Below, piece after piece: positions 32,142 to 44,000 of a stretch of DNA of 64,000 nt. The stretch is from Caecitellus pseudoparvulus (lineage: Eukaryota; Bigyra: Bicosoecida): assembly GCA_965644315.1 (NCBI GenBank), contig CBFFRQ010000031.1, forward strand, positions 1 to 64,000, read 5' to 3'. How positions within the stretch are numbered: position 1 is the stretch's first letter; each line of letters opens with the position of its first letter. A program made the translations under genes and the position numbers. The notes under the pieces were generated by a model. It was not told the origin of the DNA and searched no databases. It was given only the letters and a program-made list of their open reading frames with translations.

Positions 32142-33567
32142 GGCGATGGATGGCAGGGTCTTGGCCAAGAGTGGCAGTACGAAAGAGGTGGCTTCTGTGG
32201 GATGTAGGCAGCAGGCAGGTGTGTTGGGGTGGCGGGGAGACAGTGTGTTTGTTTACGAATGTGGGCGCAACTTCCGCACTTGCAGCAGTGCATCCTCACC
32301 TACTGCGGTCAGGCGAAGAGACGCGGGCTTGGGCACACTTATGGTGCGCTTTCTTTCGCTTCTCAGGCCTGTGTTATTGTTTGCTGAACTACAGTTGTGT
32401 GCATTATGGCAATGTGTGTGTGGCTTGGTCTGGCCACGCGATACCCCAGCTTCGCGACTGAGCCAAAAGTCCACAGGCCAGGTTGCCGTCATCCTCACCA
32501 TGACAGTCCTCAACATGCTGCACACTTCCTCGTTTAGTTGGGAAGACACTGACTTGCGTCGCAACGACGTGGCAGTGACCGCATCGGCAACACTACGCTG
32601 GATGGCATCGTCTACCACCTGGCAAGACGGATCGGCTCGACGGCAGCACATCACGCCCACAGCCAGCTGTGCCTACCAGTGGCGCCATTCGCCACGCTGT
32701 GTGCTGGGGCAGCCGAGGGCCATGCGCATGTCGCCCGTGGCTTGTCTGCCATAGGGGCGCTGGCGCTGTTGGTGGAGGTAGTGGCGTCCTTCCGCCACAC
32801 ACCCCTGGCCTCGGCCTCGTCCACTGTGCAGCAGACTGTCGTGCGCCTGCTCCAGGCAATGTCGGCAAGACCAGCCGAGTGGCCACCGGACATGATGGGT
32901 GACTTGTCGTGTCTGGTGGGTTCAGCCACCGCAACTTAGGCCCATGGCTGCGAGACCGGCACTGCCACTGCCCTCCCAGCCTGCTCACGGCTAAAGGACT
33001 AAGTGCGAGTGCGGGTGTGTGAAGCTGCCCCTGTAGCAGCGGCTGTGGAACTTTCGGTTGAGCCTGTCCAGGGTATGGCGGTTGAACGCATGAAGCAACG
33101 CCAACACCTTCTCCACAGCGTTGCCTCGTACTTTCCGGTAAACAATCAGTAGTAGCACCTCAGTCCATCCCAACCTCGGTCATAGACATGTGGCGGCGAA
33201 TCCCTGCCTCCCTCCGCCCGTACCTCGAGCAGCAAGCCACCTGCGCCAAACCTGCGAGCCACACCCATGCGCAGCCAACGCTTTCATGCCAAGTGTGCTC
33301 TATTTTCCAAGCTCGTCTCAAACTTCAGCGGTCCAAACCAATACATAGATTGCATTTACGTCTGAATACAGTCAGTTCTGTTCCCAATCTGCCATGGCTG
33401 CACTGTTGTAGGGCTTTGCGTCTTCGGCGTGGTGGAGCAAATTCCGCACGCTCCGCCCGCACTGGCAAGGCAAAACAGGGCACTATCAAACACTAGCGCC
33501 CCGATTCCCAAGCTATCGTCGGTCAATGCACGAACATGCCTCCGTGGGGCAGCCACTTGCATTCACT
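32142..33567. other. Intergenic with one possible plus-strand gene remnant
   Basis: From 32500 (MTVLNMLHTSSFSW) to 32640 in one frame and 32640-32939 in another, the plus strand reads as alpha-helical, ARM-like sequence (ARGLSAIGALALLVEVVASF) ending at a stop near 32939. I could not join the halves with a GT-AG intron. This may be a decayed or unfinished solenoid gene. Nothing was seen from 32940 to 33567. Confidence 0.3.
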
Positions 33568-36448
33568 TCAGCGAGCAGCGCCTTGAGTTTCGGGCCGATA
33601 GGCCACGGCTCGATCCCCGCCGAGGGCAAGCAGCTCGTCCACAACTGCCTTGTGGTGATACACACAAGCCATGCGGAAGCCGGCATCATTGCGTACATGA
33701 ACGTCCACTCTTCGATCTCCTGTCAAGGCCAGGAGCTGCTGCACGACAGCAACATGGCCGTTTCGGCATGCGACCCGAAAGGCAGACTCTTCGTCAACGT
33801 GCACGTCCACTTCACGTGGCCCAGTCAGTGCCAACAGCTCCCGAACAACATCTGTTCGGCCTCCTTCGCATGCCCATCGGAAGGCTGTCTCTGGGACGCC
33901 CTTCGTTGCTGTGTGCACGTCTACCTCACGGTCGCCGACGAGCCCCAGCAGCTCACGCACAACATCAGTGCGGCCATTCGAGCAGGCCATGCGGAAGCCA
34001 GCTTCTGGTCCATTCTTGTCTTTCGCGTGCACATCCACTGGTGTGTGGGTCGAGCGTGCCAGAATTTCTTCGACATAGTCGCTGTCGCCGCTCTCGACAG
34101 CCCACTGCAGAATGCCGGAGAGGCTGGACTCTGCTGCATCGCTTTCGTCTTCCTGCCGGCAACCGAGAGACAGGAGAATGCGGACAACGTCAATGTGTCC
34201 ATTCGCACAAGCCATGCGGAAGGCGGCTTCAGGGCCACTCTGATCTGCAGCGTGGACATCCACTGCAGCCTCGCCTTGCAGTCGCAGCATCCTCCTCACT
34301 TCACCAACATTGCCAGTCGCGCATGCTACGGTAAATGGTGGTGCATCCTCGGGCACAGGCAGTGTTGGCACTGCTTGAGAACTCTGTCGCCTGAGGATTT
34401 CCTGAACAAGCGCCAGATCACCTGTTCTACACGCAAAGTCCAACAAAGCGACATCTTCCGATGCCCAGCTCGGTCGGGGAACGGCTTCAGATGATCTTGC
34501 GGGGTCAGTTGGGCTCGTGCCTTCCTCCTCCCCGCTCAAGCCACCTCCTGAGCCAGTGCTGGGATCAGGAAGCACTTGGCCATCGCTGGTGCCTTCCTCT
34601 GCGTCGCCCCCGCCGCCTTCCTCTTGGCCATCGCTGGTGCCTTTCTCTTGGCCATCGCTGGTGCCTTCCTCTGCGTCGCCCCCGCCGCCTTCCTCTTGGC
34701 CATCGCTGGTGCCTTCCTCTTCGTCATCACTGCTTGATAACGTCGCGTCCTCTGCCCTTGCGGCTACACAGGCTGATGCGTACGCTGTCTGACAAGGGTG
34801 AAGCTCAGCCCCGAGCATGGTATCCAGCTGCTCTTGAAGGTGGCACCACGGCAAAGCGTCGTCAGCGTTGATGGGGGACCCCCCGATACGTGCTCCAGCC
34901 CCAGCGATGCCTGCAATTTCGCGAAAAACGACTTGCAGGCTCTCTCGAAGGGGGACTGTGCGCGGGCGTGTCCACAGGTCAGCGCACGCAGATAACAGTA
35001 CTTGGCAGTCGGCAGTCACGAAAGCATCGACGAACTCCTCAACAGTGGACGCTGAGAGTCCCAACACAACAAAGCTGTCCAGTTCAACGTGCCCAACTGG
35101 AACGTCGCACGCCTCGGCCACTGCAAGCAAGCCCAAGATCTTCTCGCAGAGGACCTTCCTCACTTCCCACGCCACGTCAGCCCAAGCATCATCGCGGACC
35201 AAACTGCTGAGAGGCCAGCACTTTTCGCAGTGAACCTGCACAGTCACTTCTGTTAGAGCTCCCAGTGCATCTTCTGGGCCTCCGTCAATGCTGGAATGTC
35301 TGAATGCAATTCCCAGCGCCCGTTGAACCAAGGGAGGGTACCCTCCGGCCAACCTTGCTCTTTCGGCTTGAAGGGACGCTGCTGCGCTGGTAGCCAAAGC
35401 AGCGACGCCGACTTTAACGCTCTTTGTCCAAGCGGCAACTCCCATTCGGGAGGTGTCCCAAGCTGGCAGGATGCAGTGGGAAGAGCCATACACAGACAGC
35501 GACTCGGTATGGAACTGAGAAACCAGCTCGGGCATACTAATGCCAGTCACTGGCCGCAGCCGCTTGCCACTGAGCGGCTGGCGAAGGTGCAGCGTGCCCT
35601 TCACCAGCTCCATTGCCTCGGCGGTTGACTCTAGATGGCCTGCAGCCTCTTCACTCTGCAGGTCACCCGCGACTTCTCCACGAAGCCACTCAGCCTGCTG
35701 CAGCAGGGATGCCAGGGCGTCAGAATGCGTCGTGCTTTCGCCGTCTTCGCTAGCCGCTGCTCCTCCGCCAACGACCCCCGCTCTTGTCTCTTGATACTTC
35801 ACCCACCAAGTGGAGAGACCAGCCAGAGCTTCTTCACAGGTGCGGGAGTGCTTCACGGACATCCACACCCGCAGGATGGGACGCCACACTGCACTGCACA
35901 CGGGCAGGGTATCAATGTCGATTCCCGAAAGCGCCTGGCAAAGTACTTCCACGGCACTGAAACACCGGAAGGAGCAGTAACGCAACGCAGCGCTCGCGTC
36001 GGCTCGTCCCTCCTCTCCCCTCAGCGCTTCGCTGCGCCGGGACAGGGAGCACCCAGCCTTGAGAAGCAAGTCACGCATCTCAACGATACTGAGATCACTC
36101 GCACATCCAAAAGAAGGTGGACTTTTTCCACGCCCTATCGCGATCATGCAGCGCAGGGCGGCTGCACACACTTGCTGCGCTTGCGGTGAGCCAAGCACTT
36201 TCGTCAAGCACGCCTGCGCAACTTCGGACTGTGGAAAGTGTGCAAAGCCCGACTGCTGGCCATCCACGGGAGCAGAAGCCTCTGCAGCTTCCCCTTGTGT
36301 TGCTGTGATGCCTATTGTTGCCTGCGCACAGCGCAGCTAGCTCAGTGTGGCAACAGCACTTCCGTTTGCGGCAGCACTAGCGACAAGCAGGTGCAGTCCG
36401 CACGTTGCACACGCAGGTCTCGCTCCCTCGCTGCTTCCCACTCACCAT
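33568..36448 (-). CDS. Large ankyrin-repeat protein 5 (about 918 aa)
   Basis: Exons are 36448-36446 (the ATG alone) and 36321-33568, with a 124-nt GTGAGT...GCGCAG intron. The splice gives M-ATIGITATQGEAAE. The long frame itself has no ATG until well into the conserved region. Residues 1-500 match protein 4 (CSFRCFSAVEVL against LSFRCFAAVDVL; TVQVHCEKCWPL against TVQVQCEAGWPL). An acidic low-complexity linker follows, made of repeated GTSDGQEEGGGGDAEE units (DNA 34575-34735). About six ankyrin-like repeats of normal to short length finish the protein (VDVHAKDKNGPEAGFRMACS). Confidence 0.8.
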
Positions 36449-37120
36449 GCTCGTACAAGTGAATCTGGGTGCTTCTTGAAGCCTGAGTCAAAGTCGGGTC
36501 GCGGCAGCTCAGTGGTGGCGTGCCTTGTTTGACCTTCCCTCACAGCAACTCACCTCGTCAGGAAACCCCGCAACAGCCTTGTCGCCGAGAGTAAACCACA
36601 AGGAGACTCGGTGATGCAAACTGGCACGGTTGAAACGTTTAAGTGGTGAAGACAGGCTTGAATGTGATTGAGATTTCGAATGTGCCCAGGCAACCTTCTC
36701 TGCGCGTCCGGTTGGGCCCAGCGTTTCGCTCCGGCTACCCCCTCGCATGGAACGGACTCGAAGGCACAACCCTCTCACCCGTGGCATATGCTTAGATAGG
36801 CCTCAGATAGGGTGGTTAAGGGCATGTCCAACTACTTCAGTCACTCCCCGACGCTCAAGGCCGGTCCTTGCTCCGGCAAAGGACCCCAGACGCACAAAGG
36901 CAGCACCAAACCAATCCACGCCGAGTGACTGTGTTTGGCAACCTTCAGCTACTTGGCGTGTCAGACATATCGCATGAGCTGCTGCCAGCGGCAAATCAGG
37001 CAGCGAGCCAGCCAACAATGTTGCGTCCCCAGGCAGTGGAAGCTACCCTGCTCTGCATCGCATGAAGAAGTTCCTCCTCCACTTTGGAGCTGACCGTGCA
37101 CCCCAGTGCAGCACACCCTC
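36449..37120. other. Intergenic, no gene seen
   Basis: About 670 bp between the ankyrin gene and the upstream SNARE gene, both minus strand. It should contain the ankyrin promoter and the SNARE 3' UTR. No motif recognised. Confidence 0.5.
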
Positions 37121-37812
37121 TCACCAGCCGTATCCTCGCCTGCGGGCTGTCTTGGCATTCGCCTTGGCTTCCTCTGTGGCCTTCTCCAAGGCTTCTGTAG
37201 TTTCACCCACCAGCGCTGTCTGGCCATCCAGCTCGTCCTGCATCCCTCGCCCCGCCTCAGCGAGGCCATCCAGCTTGGAGCTGATGGATTCCAATAGTGC
37301 GGCTTGCTTGGCTTCTTCGTGTTGCAGTTGCGGCGCAGATGCCGTGGCGAAGCGAGCTTCAGACGGCGCTTGGACAGCATGGGCTTGGCGTTGCCTCTGT
37401 GAATCCCCCTGGCCGGCGTCGCTGGTGCTGGGAGCCTTTCCAATTGAGCTCGCGGGGCCTTGTCCATACTCAGGGATATGACTTCGCTCTGGGGGGCCTG
37501 TCCACCAACTGCACGAGAGGAACGCAAAACTGGGCGTGATCCACTGGCGTTGCAGGCGCGTTTCGCCGCAACATACTTCACGATCGAACCCCAGAACGTC
37601 ATTCCCCTGAGGGTATGAGCCGCCTTCTTGTTCTGGTACTCCAACTCATGGGTCTTGTCCCGTGTCCGCTGCAGAGTTTGGCGCTGCTCCAAGAGTTCAG
37701 AGCCGGTTTGGGCGGCCAGGTCTTCGCACTCGGCCAGCGACGCAGTGGCAGCCGCCAAGCTGGCCGTCGTTGCCTGGGCGCTCTGCATCGCCGCTTGCTC
37801 AGGGTGGGCCAT
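37121..37812 (-). CDS. Qbc-SNARE of the SNAP-25/SNAP-29 type (207 aa)
   Basis: Exons are 37812-37577 and 37508-37121. The 68-nt intron has GTATGT donor and GTGCAG acceptor, and joins GSIV to NWWTGPPE in phase 2. SNARE motif 1 (Qb) spans residues about 20-78 with the zero-layer Gln in LLEQRQTLQRT. A linker of about 55 residues follows. SNARE motif 2 (Qc) covers about the last 60 residues, with Gln in MQDELDGQTALV. Two SNARE helices in one chain is the mark of SNAP proteins, which supply two of the four helices in membrane-fusion complexes. The linker has no Cys cluster, so it is more like SNAP-29 than palmitoylated SNAP-25. Read without the intron, the second motif is hidden. Confidence 0.88.
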
Positions 37813-38056
37813 GGTGCCTCTGCGCTAGTCTTCAGATGATAACTCGTTCATTCAGCACGCGTGCAAGTTGGTCGTGAGTCTTTGCATTCCATGTGAAATG
37901 TGTACTCCACCTAGACTCCGCTTCCAGAGGTGCATCCCCACCACAATTCCATGACTCCCCCCCATACACCACGTATTCGAGGACCAGGGTAAAACATGAT
38001 ATCTCAATCCACCGCTGCAGCATACGTTGCCAAGGCTCTGCGCCCAGCAGCAGGCG

Positions 38057-41000
38057 CTAGGTGGAGGGAGCCGCGCTGCAAGACACGGCTTCGCGGACCT
38101 GATCACGTCCCCCCCCGCGCAGGGTCTCCTGCCAGAGGTGGCCAAAGTCAAAGTCACCCATGCCAGCTGTGGCCTCCCCTCGCCCTGCACTGGTCCTTGC
38201 CCCATCTCCGCCAAGCTTGCCTGCAGTTGGGGAAGAGAGCGTCGAGGTCCTGGGGCGCCGGCTGACCTTCACCCTGCGCAAACCAGGCAAGGACAAAGTT
38301 GCGTCATCCAGGCCGGAGGAGGTGGCGGACAGGCCTTCGTGGGTCCCTTCAAGCTGTTTCTCGGCAACGTCTGAGCCAGACGCTTCCCGTCCATCCGCAC
38401 GCAGGCCGAACCGGGGCTCCCCTGCAAGCATCTGGGACACCATGGCTTTCGCACCCCGCCACAGCCGGTGGCCTTTTGCGAGGCGAGCCCTTCGCTGCGC
38501 ATCTCGAACAGCTGCCCGAGCAGCCTCCGCGCGTCTGCCTGCGGCAACGGCTTCCACTGCCTGGGCGCCGATGGCGCGCACTTGGCGGGTCAGCGTCTCC
38601 ATTGCCGCGCCGACCTTCGCCAAGCGTGCACGCGCCGCACGCGCTCGAGCTGCCTGCACTTTGGCCTCGTTCTTCTGTCCCGCAGCCAGCGCCACTGCCA
38701 CTGAGTCCCGGACGTTGTCAATCAAGGCGCTCATGGGGGGGACCGGGGGGGCCTGCAGCTGCTGCTCCAGCCACAGTACCAAGGAGTCAGTGCTGGCGGC
38801 CAGCGGCGCGGGCTCTGTCTGCTCCGCAGCAGGAGCCTTCCTGGCGTCGCTAGCACCTGAGGGTGCGTGCATCGTTGCCGCTGCTGCGGCTGCCGTGGTA
38901 CCGTACCGCCATGAGGTCATGGAGAGCCAGGAACCCCCCGCACCCAGCGTGGACGCCGGCACTTCCATGCCTGACAGCAGCTGCGCAAGTAGCCAAGGGT
39001 CGTCCGTGCACTTTGCCACCGCCCGGAGCGCTTCGTCTGAAGCTCTCATAAAAGCACCACACATTCTGAGCATGACAGCAGCAAAGTCTCGCTCTCCAGC
39101 CTTCGCAGCGAGCAGCGCCAAGTGCAGCAGCCGGACAGACCCCGAGCACTCCTTGATGTGCGCTGCGCAATTCACAGCCACCGACTCGAATGCAGGCTCC
39201 AAGGCGGCCACAACCTCTGCTTCTGCGTCCAAGGCAGCTCCACAACGCTGCAGCATCGTCACACACAGCAAGTCACGAGTGCCCATGAGGCCAGCAGACG
39301 AGAGCTTCGAGCGAACCTCGGGGGGGTTCGTCATGGTCAGCAGGTTGATGATGCCGACGGCGTGGACGAACAGGGAGGAAGGGCACATGTGTCCCAGCAG
39401 CGACACGATAGACCGGACCAGCTTGCTGAAGCTCACAGCGAACGTCTCAGCCGTGTCCCCGGGCAGGCGTGCGTCGCGGTGAATGCCGTGCAAGACAGCC
39501 CGGAGGGCAGCCACTTGCATGGCAGCATCGTCGCTGCTCTTCAGGATGTCTTGCCAGCCCTTGCCTTGTCCAAGCGCCGCATGCACCGTCGAAAACGACT
39601 GCTGCCCCAAGGCGCCGTTGGCGTACTTCGACCTGGAGCTGCTGCGCATGTGCAGGTCGTGCACGAGGACCAACTGCAAGAGTGCGTGCACACCAGCCAC
39701 GATCGCATCCCCCACACTGCCACTGCCGAATGGTTCGTGCCCCAATGAACCGTCCACGGACACGCCGCCACCGTCAGCGGCCGGTGCGTCCCCCAGGCAA
39801 GCGTCTCTCGCCTCCACGCGGCCTGTTGTGGAGTCGCTGCCCTCCAGCGATCTGGCCGGGACCCCAGCTGTGTGGGCGCTGCCGGCGCCTATGCCTGACG
39901 TGGCATCTTCCTGACCCTCTCGGCCGGAACCTGCCGCCACGTCAGAGGCGGCACGAGTTGCTGCCAGCTCCGTGTGGCCGCCCAACAGCTCCATGTCCAA
40001 GAGACTGCTGCTGACCGTGCTCGTACCGTCTGCGGAAGCAAACACTGGGTGCCGAACGGACGATCCTGGCAGGGTGAGGCCTCTGTCACCCGCTGCCGCC
40101 CCTTCAGGGCCGTCGTACATGGCTGAAGCGAGCTGAGCGAGTGAGGAGGCGCTGGCATACCCACCGTCTCGCCAGGCTGCCTCAAATGAACACAGACTCC
40201 GGAACCAATTCCCGGTAGAGAGCCACGCGGAGATGTTTTCATGGGCTGCAGCCGTCCGGGACACACTCACAGCTCGCTCAATGTCTGACAGGGCCCGCAG
40301 GACGACTTGCCCGTCTCGGCAGTGCGCCAGAAGCATGAACAGCGCATTCAGGAACGCTGGCTGTTCAAAGGACAGCTCACTGCCGTGATGCCACGCATTG
40401 AAGCGGCGGGATCCATGGTCACTGCTGCCAGCCAGGGAACCCTTGCTGCCTTCCCGGCGCAGCCCCCCCAAGCCGCCAGACGCGGGGTCTGTGGGGTCGA
40501 CCCCCGCCCGGAAGTACCCCGCTATGAGCCCCAGCAGCGCTTGGACGATGTCAGAAGTGATGGACCATCGGGCGAGGGAGGCCGCGACGGCATGAACACC
40601 GCCAGCAACGATGAAGGCACAGGCCTCTGCGTGCTTGCCTTGTCGCTGCAGCAGCACGGAGAGCAGCTTGATGCCAGAACATCGCACAGCCGGCAAGGAG
40701 CAATCTAGCAGCACCATGGGCAGCGTCCAGATATTGTCGCTAGCGTCGATGATGCGTTGCAGGAGCACCGTGCCGCCGGCGCTCATGAGGCCCATCAGCA
40801 GCGTGCTGACCACGTCCGCCACCATTGCCAGGGAGCCAGCCCCGGCAGTCGTGCTTGCTTTTGACTGGCTCGCTGCAGCATGCAGAAAGCTGACAAAGGC
40901 AGCTGCATCCACCAGAGGCAGCGTTTGGTACTTGGAGGGACTGCTGGGCCCACCTTGCCCGCAGTGCAAGAGGCTGCGACGCAAGGCAGCGAGGAGGGGC

Positions 41001-44000
41001 GTGCGAAGGCGGCGGTTTCCCTGGCTCAGCAACGCGATTTCCTCTGTTGGCACTAGAAGTCCATCTGCCAAAGGGGATGGGGGCAGCAGGTGTGGGTAGG
41101 CGAGGCGAAGCAAGTCAAGGAGGCGGGCCAGGCCGGGGCCATCCCCCACGCCTCGCTGAGAGCTGGCTTTATCGCGCAGCGCAAACCAGGCCTCCAGGGA
41201 TGCAGCGTCTTCCAATAAAGACTCGGCTACTTCATCTCCTACCTTTGCCTGCACTCCAGTGAGACGCCGCGCGACCAGAGACAGGGCACTGTCACTGACC
41301 GAGCCCCTCACTGCTGGGGCTTGAGTTGCCCCTGTCACCATGACAGCATCGCAGAAGGGCAGCAAGCTCAAGATGAGATCCAGGGCAGCGCCTTGCGTCA
41401 GGCGCCGGGCACCGCCGCTTGCATGCCGCAGCAGCGTACGGCGCTGCGCGGTTCGCCCGCCCAGCATGGACGGCACACTCGTCGACTGCGTCGTGGAGGA
41501 GGCAGCAGAATCCACTGCCCCCCCTCGTGCACTGGCGTACGCATCTGCAGCTCCACTGCAAGCAGAGTCTGCAGGCATCATGTCAAATAGCTCGGCAAAC
41601 GCCTCACGGGACCACAACATAGCCGCCAAGGTGGACTCGCGGTGTGTTTCAACCGGCGCAGAGTCACTGAATGGGGAGGTCATGTCAGGGCTCGCGAAAG
41701 ATATCGCCTCGATCATGCTGCTCTGCAGGTTCGCAAACTTGATCCTGCACCTCTGAAGCTGAGACAGCAGGACGTACTCCAAAGCAGCAAAGCCATCGTT
41801 ACCCGACCACCACTCGCCCAAAGAGGGCGTCGAGAGGCCTGGCGCGGGCCTCCCCACAAGCTGTACCACAACGCGCAGTGCTGCTTGCTGCTGCCGTGGA
41901 GATGCTGTCAGCATGGGAAGCAAGGCTGTGAGCAGGCCCAAGCGCATGTCGGCCCCCGAGGCAGCAGCCGAGTCGCCCTCGAGCGACAGCGCTGGTTGAG
42001 TTGTCGCCACAGCCAACATGGAGTCGCGAATTCGTGGGCGTGGTACTGGGTTGGGAAGGCTGGTGCTCGTGGTGGCGCTCGACTCGCCTGGGGCATCACT
42101 GCCTGTCCGTGGCGTTGACGAGTGTGCAGCAGCCAGCGCTTGTGGCTGTCCCGAACCCCGCTGCGGCTGGCCTCCTGTGAGCACGCCCCACACAGCAGTC
42201 GGTGTGAGATTTGCGGCCGAAAGCGTGGCAGCCAGGGACTCCTGCTCGCTGCCTCCCAGTTGAGCGGAGGGTGAAGGCCACGCTCGCAGTTCGTGGAGCA
42301 CTTGCGGTGTCCAAGACGGGCCTGCAGCCAAGACTACGCAGCCAATGCCTCCTGTGTACGCGCCCAGCCCACATGTCCCGCACAGTGACCATGGCGCGCG
42401 TGCCAGGTCATCCACGGAAAGGTCAGGCAGGGGCGCAACTTTCCGAGCAACCTCCGACGTGTTCACCCACAGCCCCGCGCTCACTCCATTCGAGTGCTCC
42501 ACGCTGCAGATGCTGAGGCCGATATGATGCCACTGGGCGCCCTGACCGGGCAGAACAAACTCCGGAAACGCAATGCGGGCGACCTCTTGCCAAGCCTGTC
42601 CGTGCAAGGCGTGAAAGCAGAGAACCAGCATGCAGCCACCCTTGGCGGCGTGCAGCTCCACGCTCAGCCTGCCTGTCGCGCATTCACTCGCAATGACCTG
42701 AACGTGGTCAGCATGGTGAAGGGGGCTCAGCTCGGGGCGAATCCAAAGGGCTAAGTTCAAACCTGGCCCATCGTGAGGGGCCACAGGGAGCAAGTGTCCG
42801 CTTGTCACTGCCCGCCCCACCCAACCAGACAATGGTGGCTGCAACGGCGACTCCAGAAGGCAGCCGATCATAAACAGCAGCTGCAACTGGAGGTCTTCGT
42901 ACCTTTGCAAGATTGCCAAGGATCCCTGTCTGGCCACCGCCGGCTCGGACAACGACGACTCCCACGCAAGAGAGCTGCTGTTTTGTGGAGACGTTGCTGA
43001 GAGCGCGGCTGCCTCCCTGGCAGCCCGCGCTCGCGCCATGCGGGCAGCCTCCACCTTCTTTGCGGCTTTGTCTTTCATGCGCACCGCAGTGGAAGCTGCA
43101 GTGGGCAGTATAGAGCAAGCCAGCAGGGTCGTCACATCCTCAGCAGTGCAACGGAAGTCAAAGAGGGCAACGCACAACGTCGTGACACACGGCAAGACAT
43201 CCACGGAGGCCGTTGCCATGAGGCCCAGGAGTGAGTTCGTGAAGGCAGGGCAAGACCAAGTGGAGGCAACTGTGTCCGACACCCGCGCTGCCCATTCCAG
43301 CGTTCGCAGCACGTCACACGCTGCCTCGGGCGAAATGCAGGAAAGCAACTCCAGCAATGGACGTGCCCACCCCACATGCGCGCATAAAATGTAGCGTGAT
43401 TGCGAGCGACTTGCCGCCTCGTCTACACCCCCCTGTGTGGCCGCCAATTCGAACGGGCCAGACCTGCGGTCTGCAGCACAGTGCCACGTCACGCCGCACA
43501 ATCCGCCTGCCTGAGGCGACTCAGCCCAGCAGCACAACGTCAAGCAAAGCTTCCCTACACTAGAAACTGAGCAGCAAGAAACGAGAGCGTGCAAGTGAGA
43601 TGCCAGCCATGCTGGTTCTAGCGCAGCCTGTGCGCGTCGGACACCGGCTCCGCCAGGCCCCAGCACACCCAAGCAAGCCTCTGCGACATCAAATCCCATG
43701 CCTTTCAGAGTCTGGGCAGTCTCTTCACCACGAGCCAGCTGCACCAAGCCCTGAACCATGCCACTTTGCAACAAGCGAGCTCGAGCGGCTGCAGTGGAGG
43801 TTGCGTCAGCCGTGGAATCGTCTAACGTTGCCAACAGGTCACGCACTGCACGTGCTGCCTGAGCACAATCAGTTTGCAGCCGATGGACAAGTGCTTGTGC
43901 CGCTTGATCCCCCAGCGCACGAGCAGAAGCGCAACCCTCGTCACTGGGCCATGCGCATGCTGCCATCAAGCTATCTGCCAGAACCACACACGAGCCAGAT

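Noticed and set aside
36961-37812. 283-residue unspliced reading of the SNARE gene
   Set aside because: After the first exon the frame becomes Arg/Trp-rich and loses the second SNARE motif. The spliced frame restores it.
37832-38023. Extra 3' exon of the giant solenoid gene (GGGESW-containing frame)
   Set aside because: A possible splice exists, but the resulting end has no family similarity and would stop 20 bp before the SNARE start codon.
38160-39482. 440-residue plus-strand ORF opposite the giant solenoid gene
   Set aside because: Mirror of an Ala-rich minus-strand coding sequence; Ser/Ala/Pro composition without domain signals.
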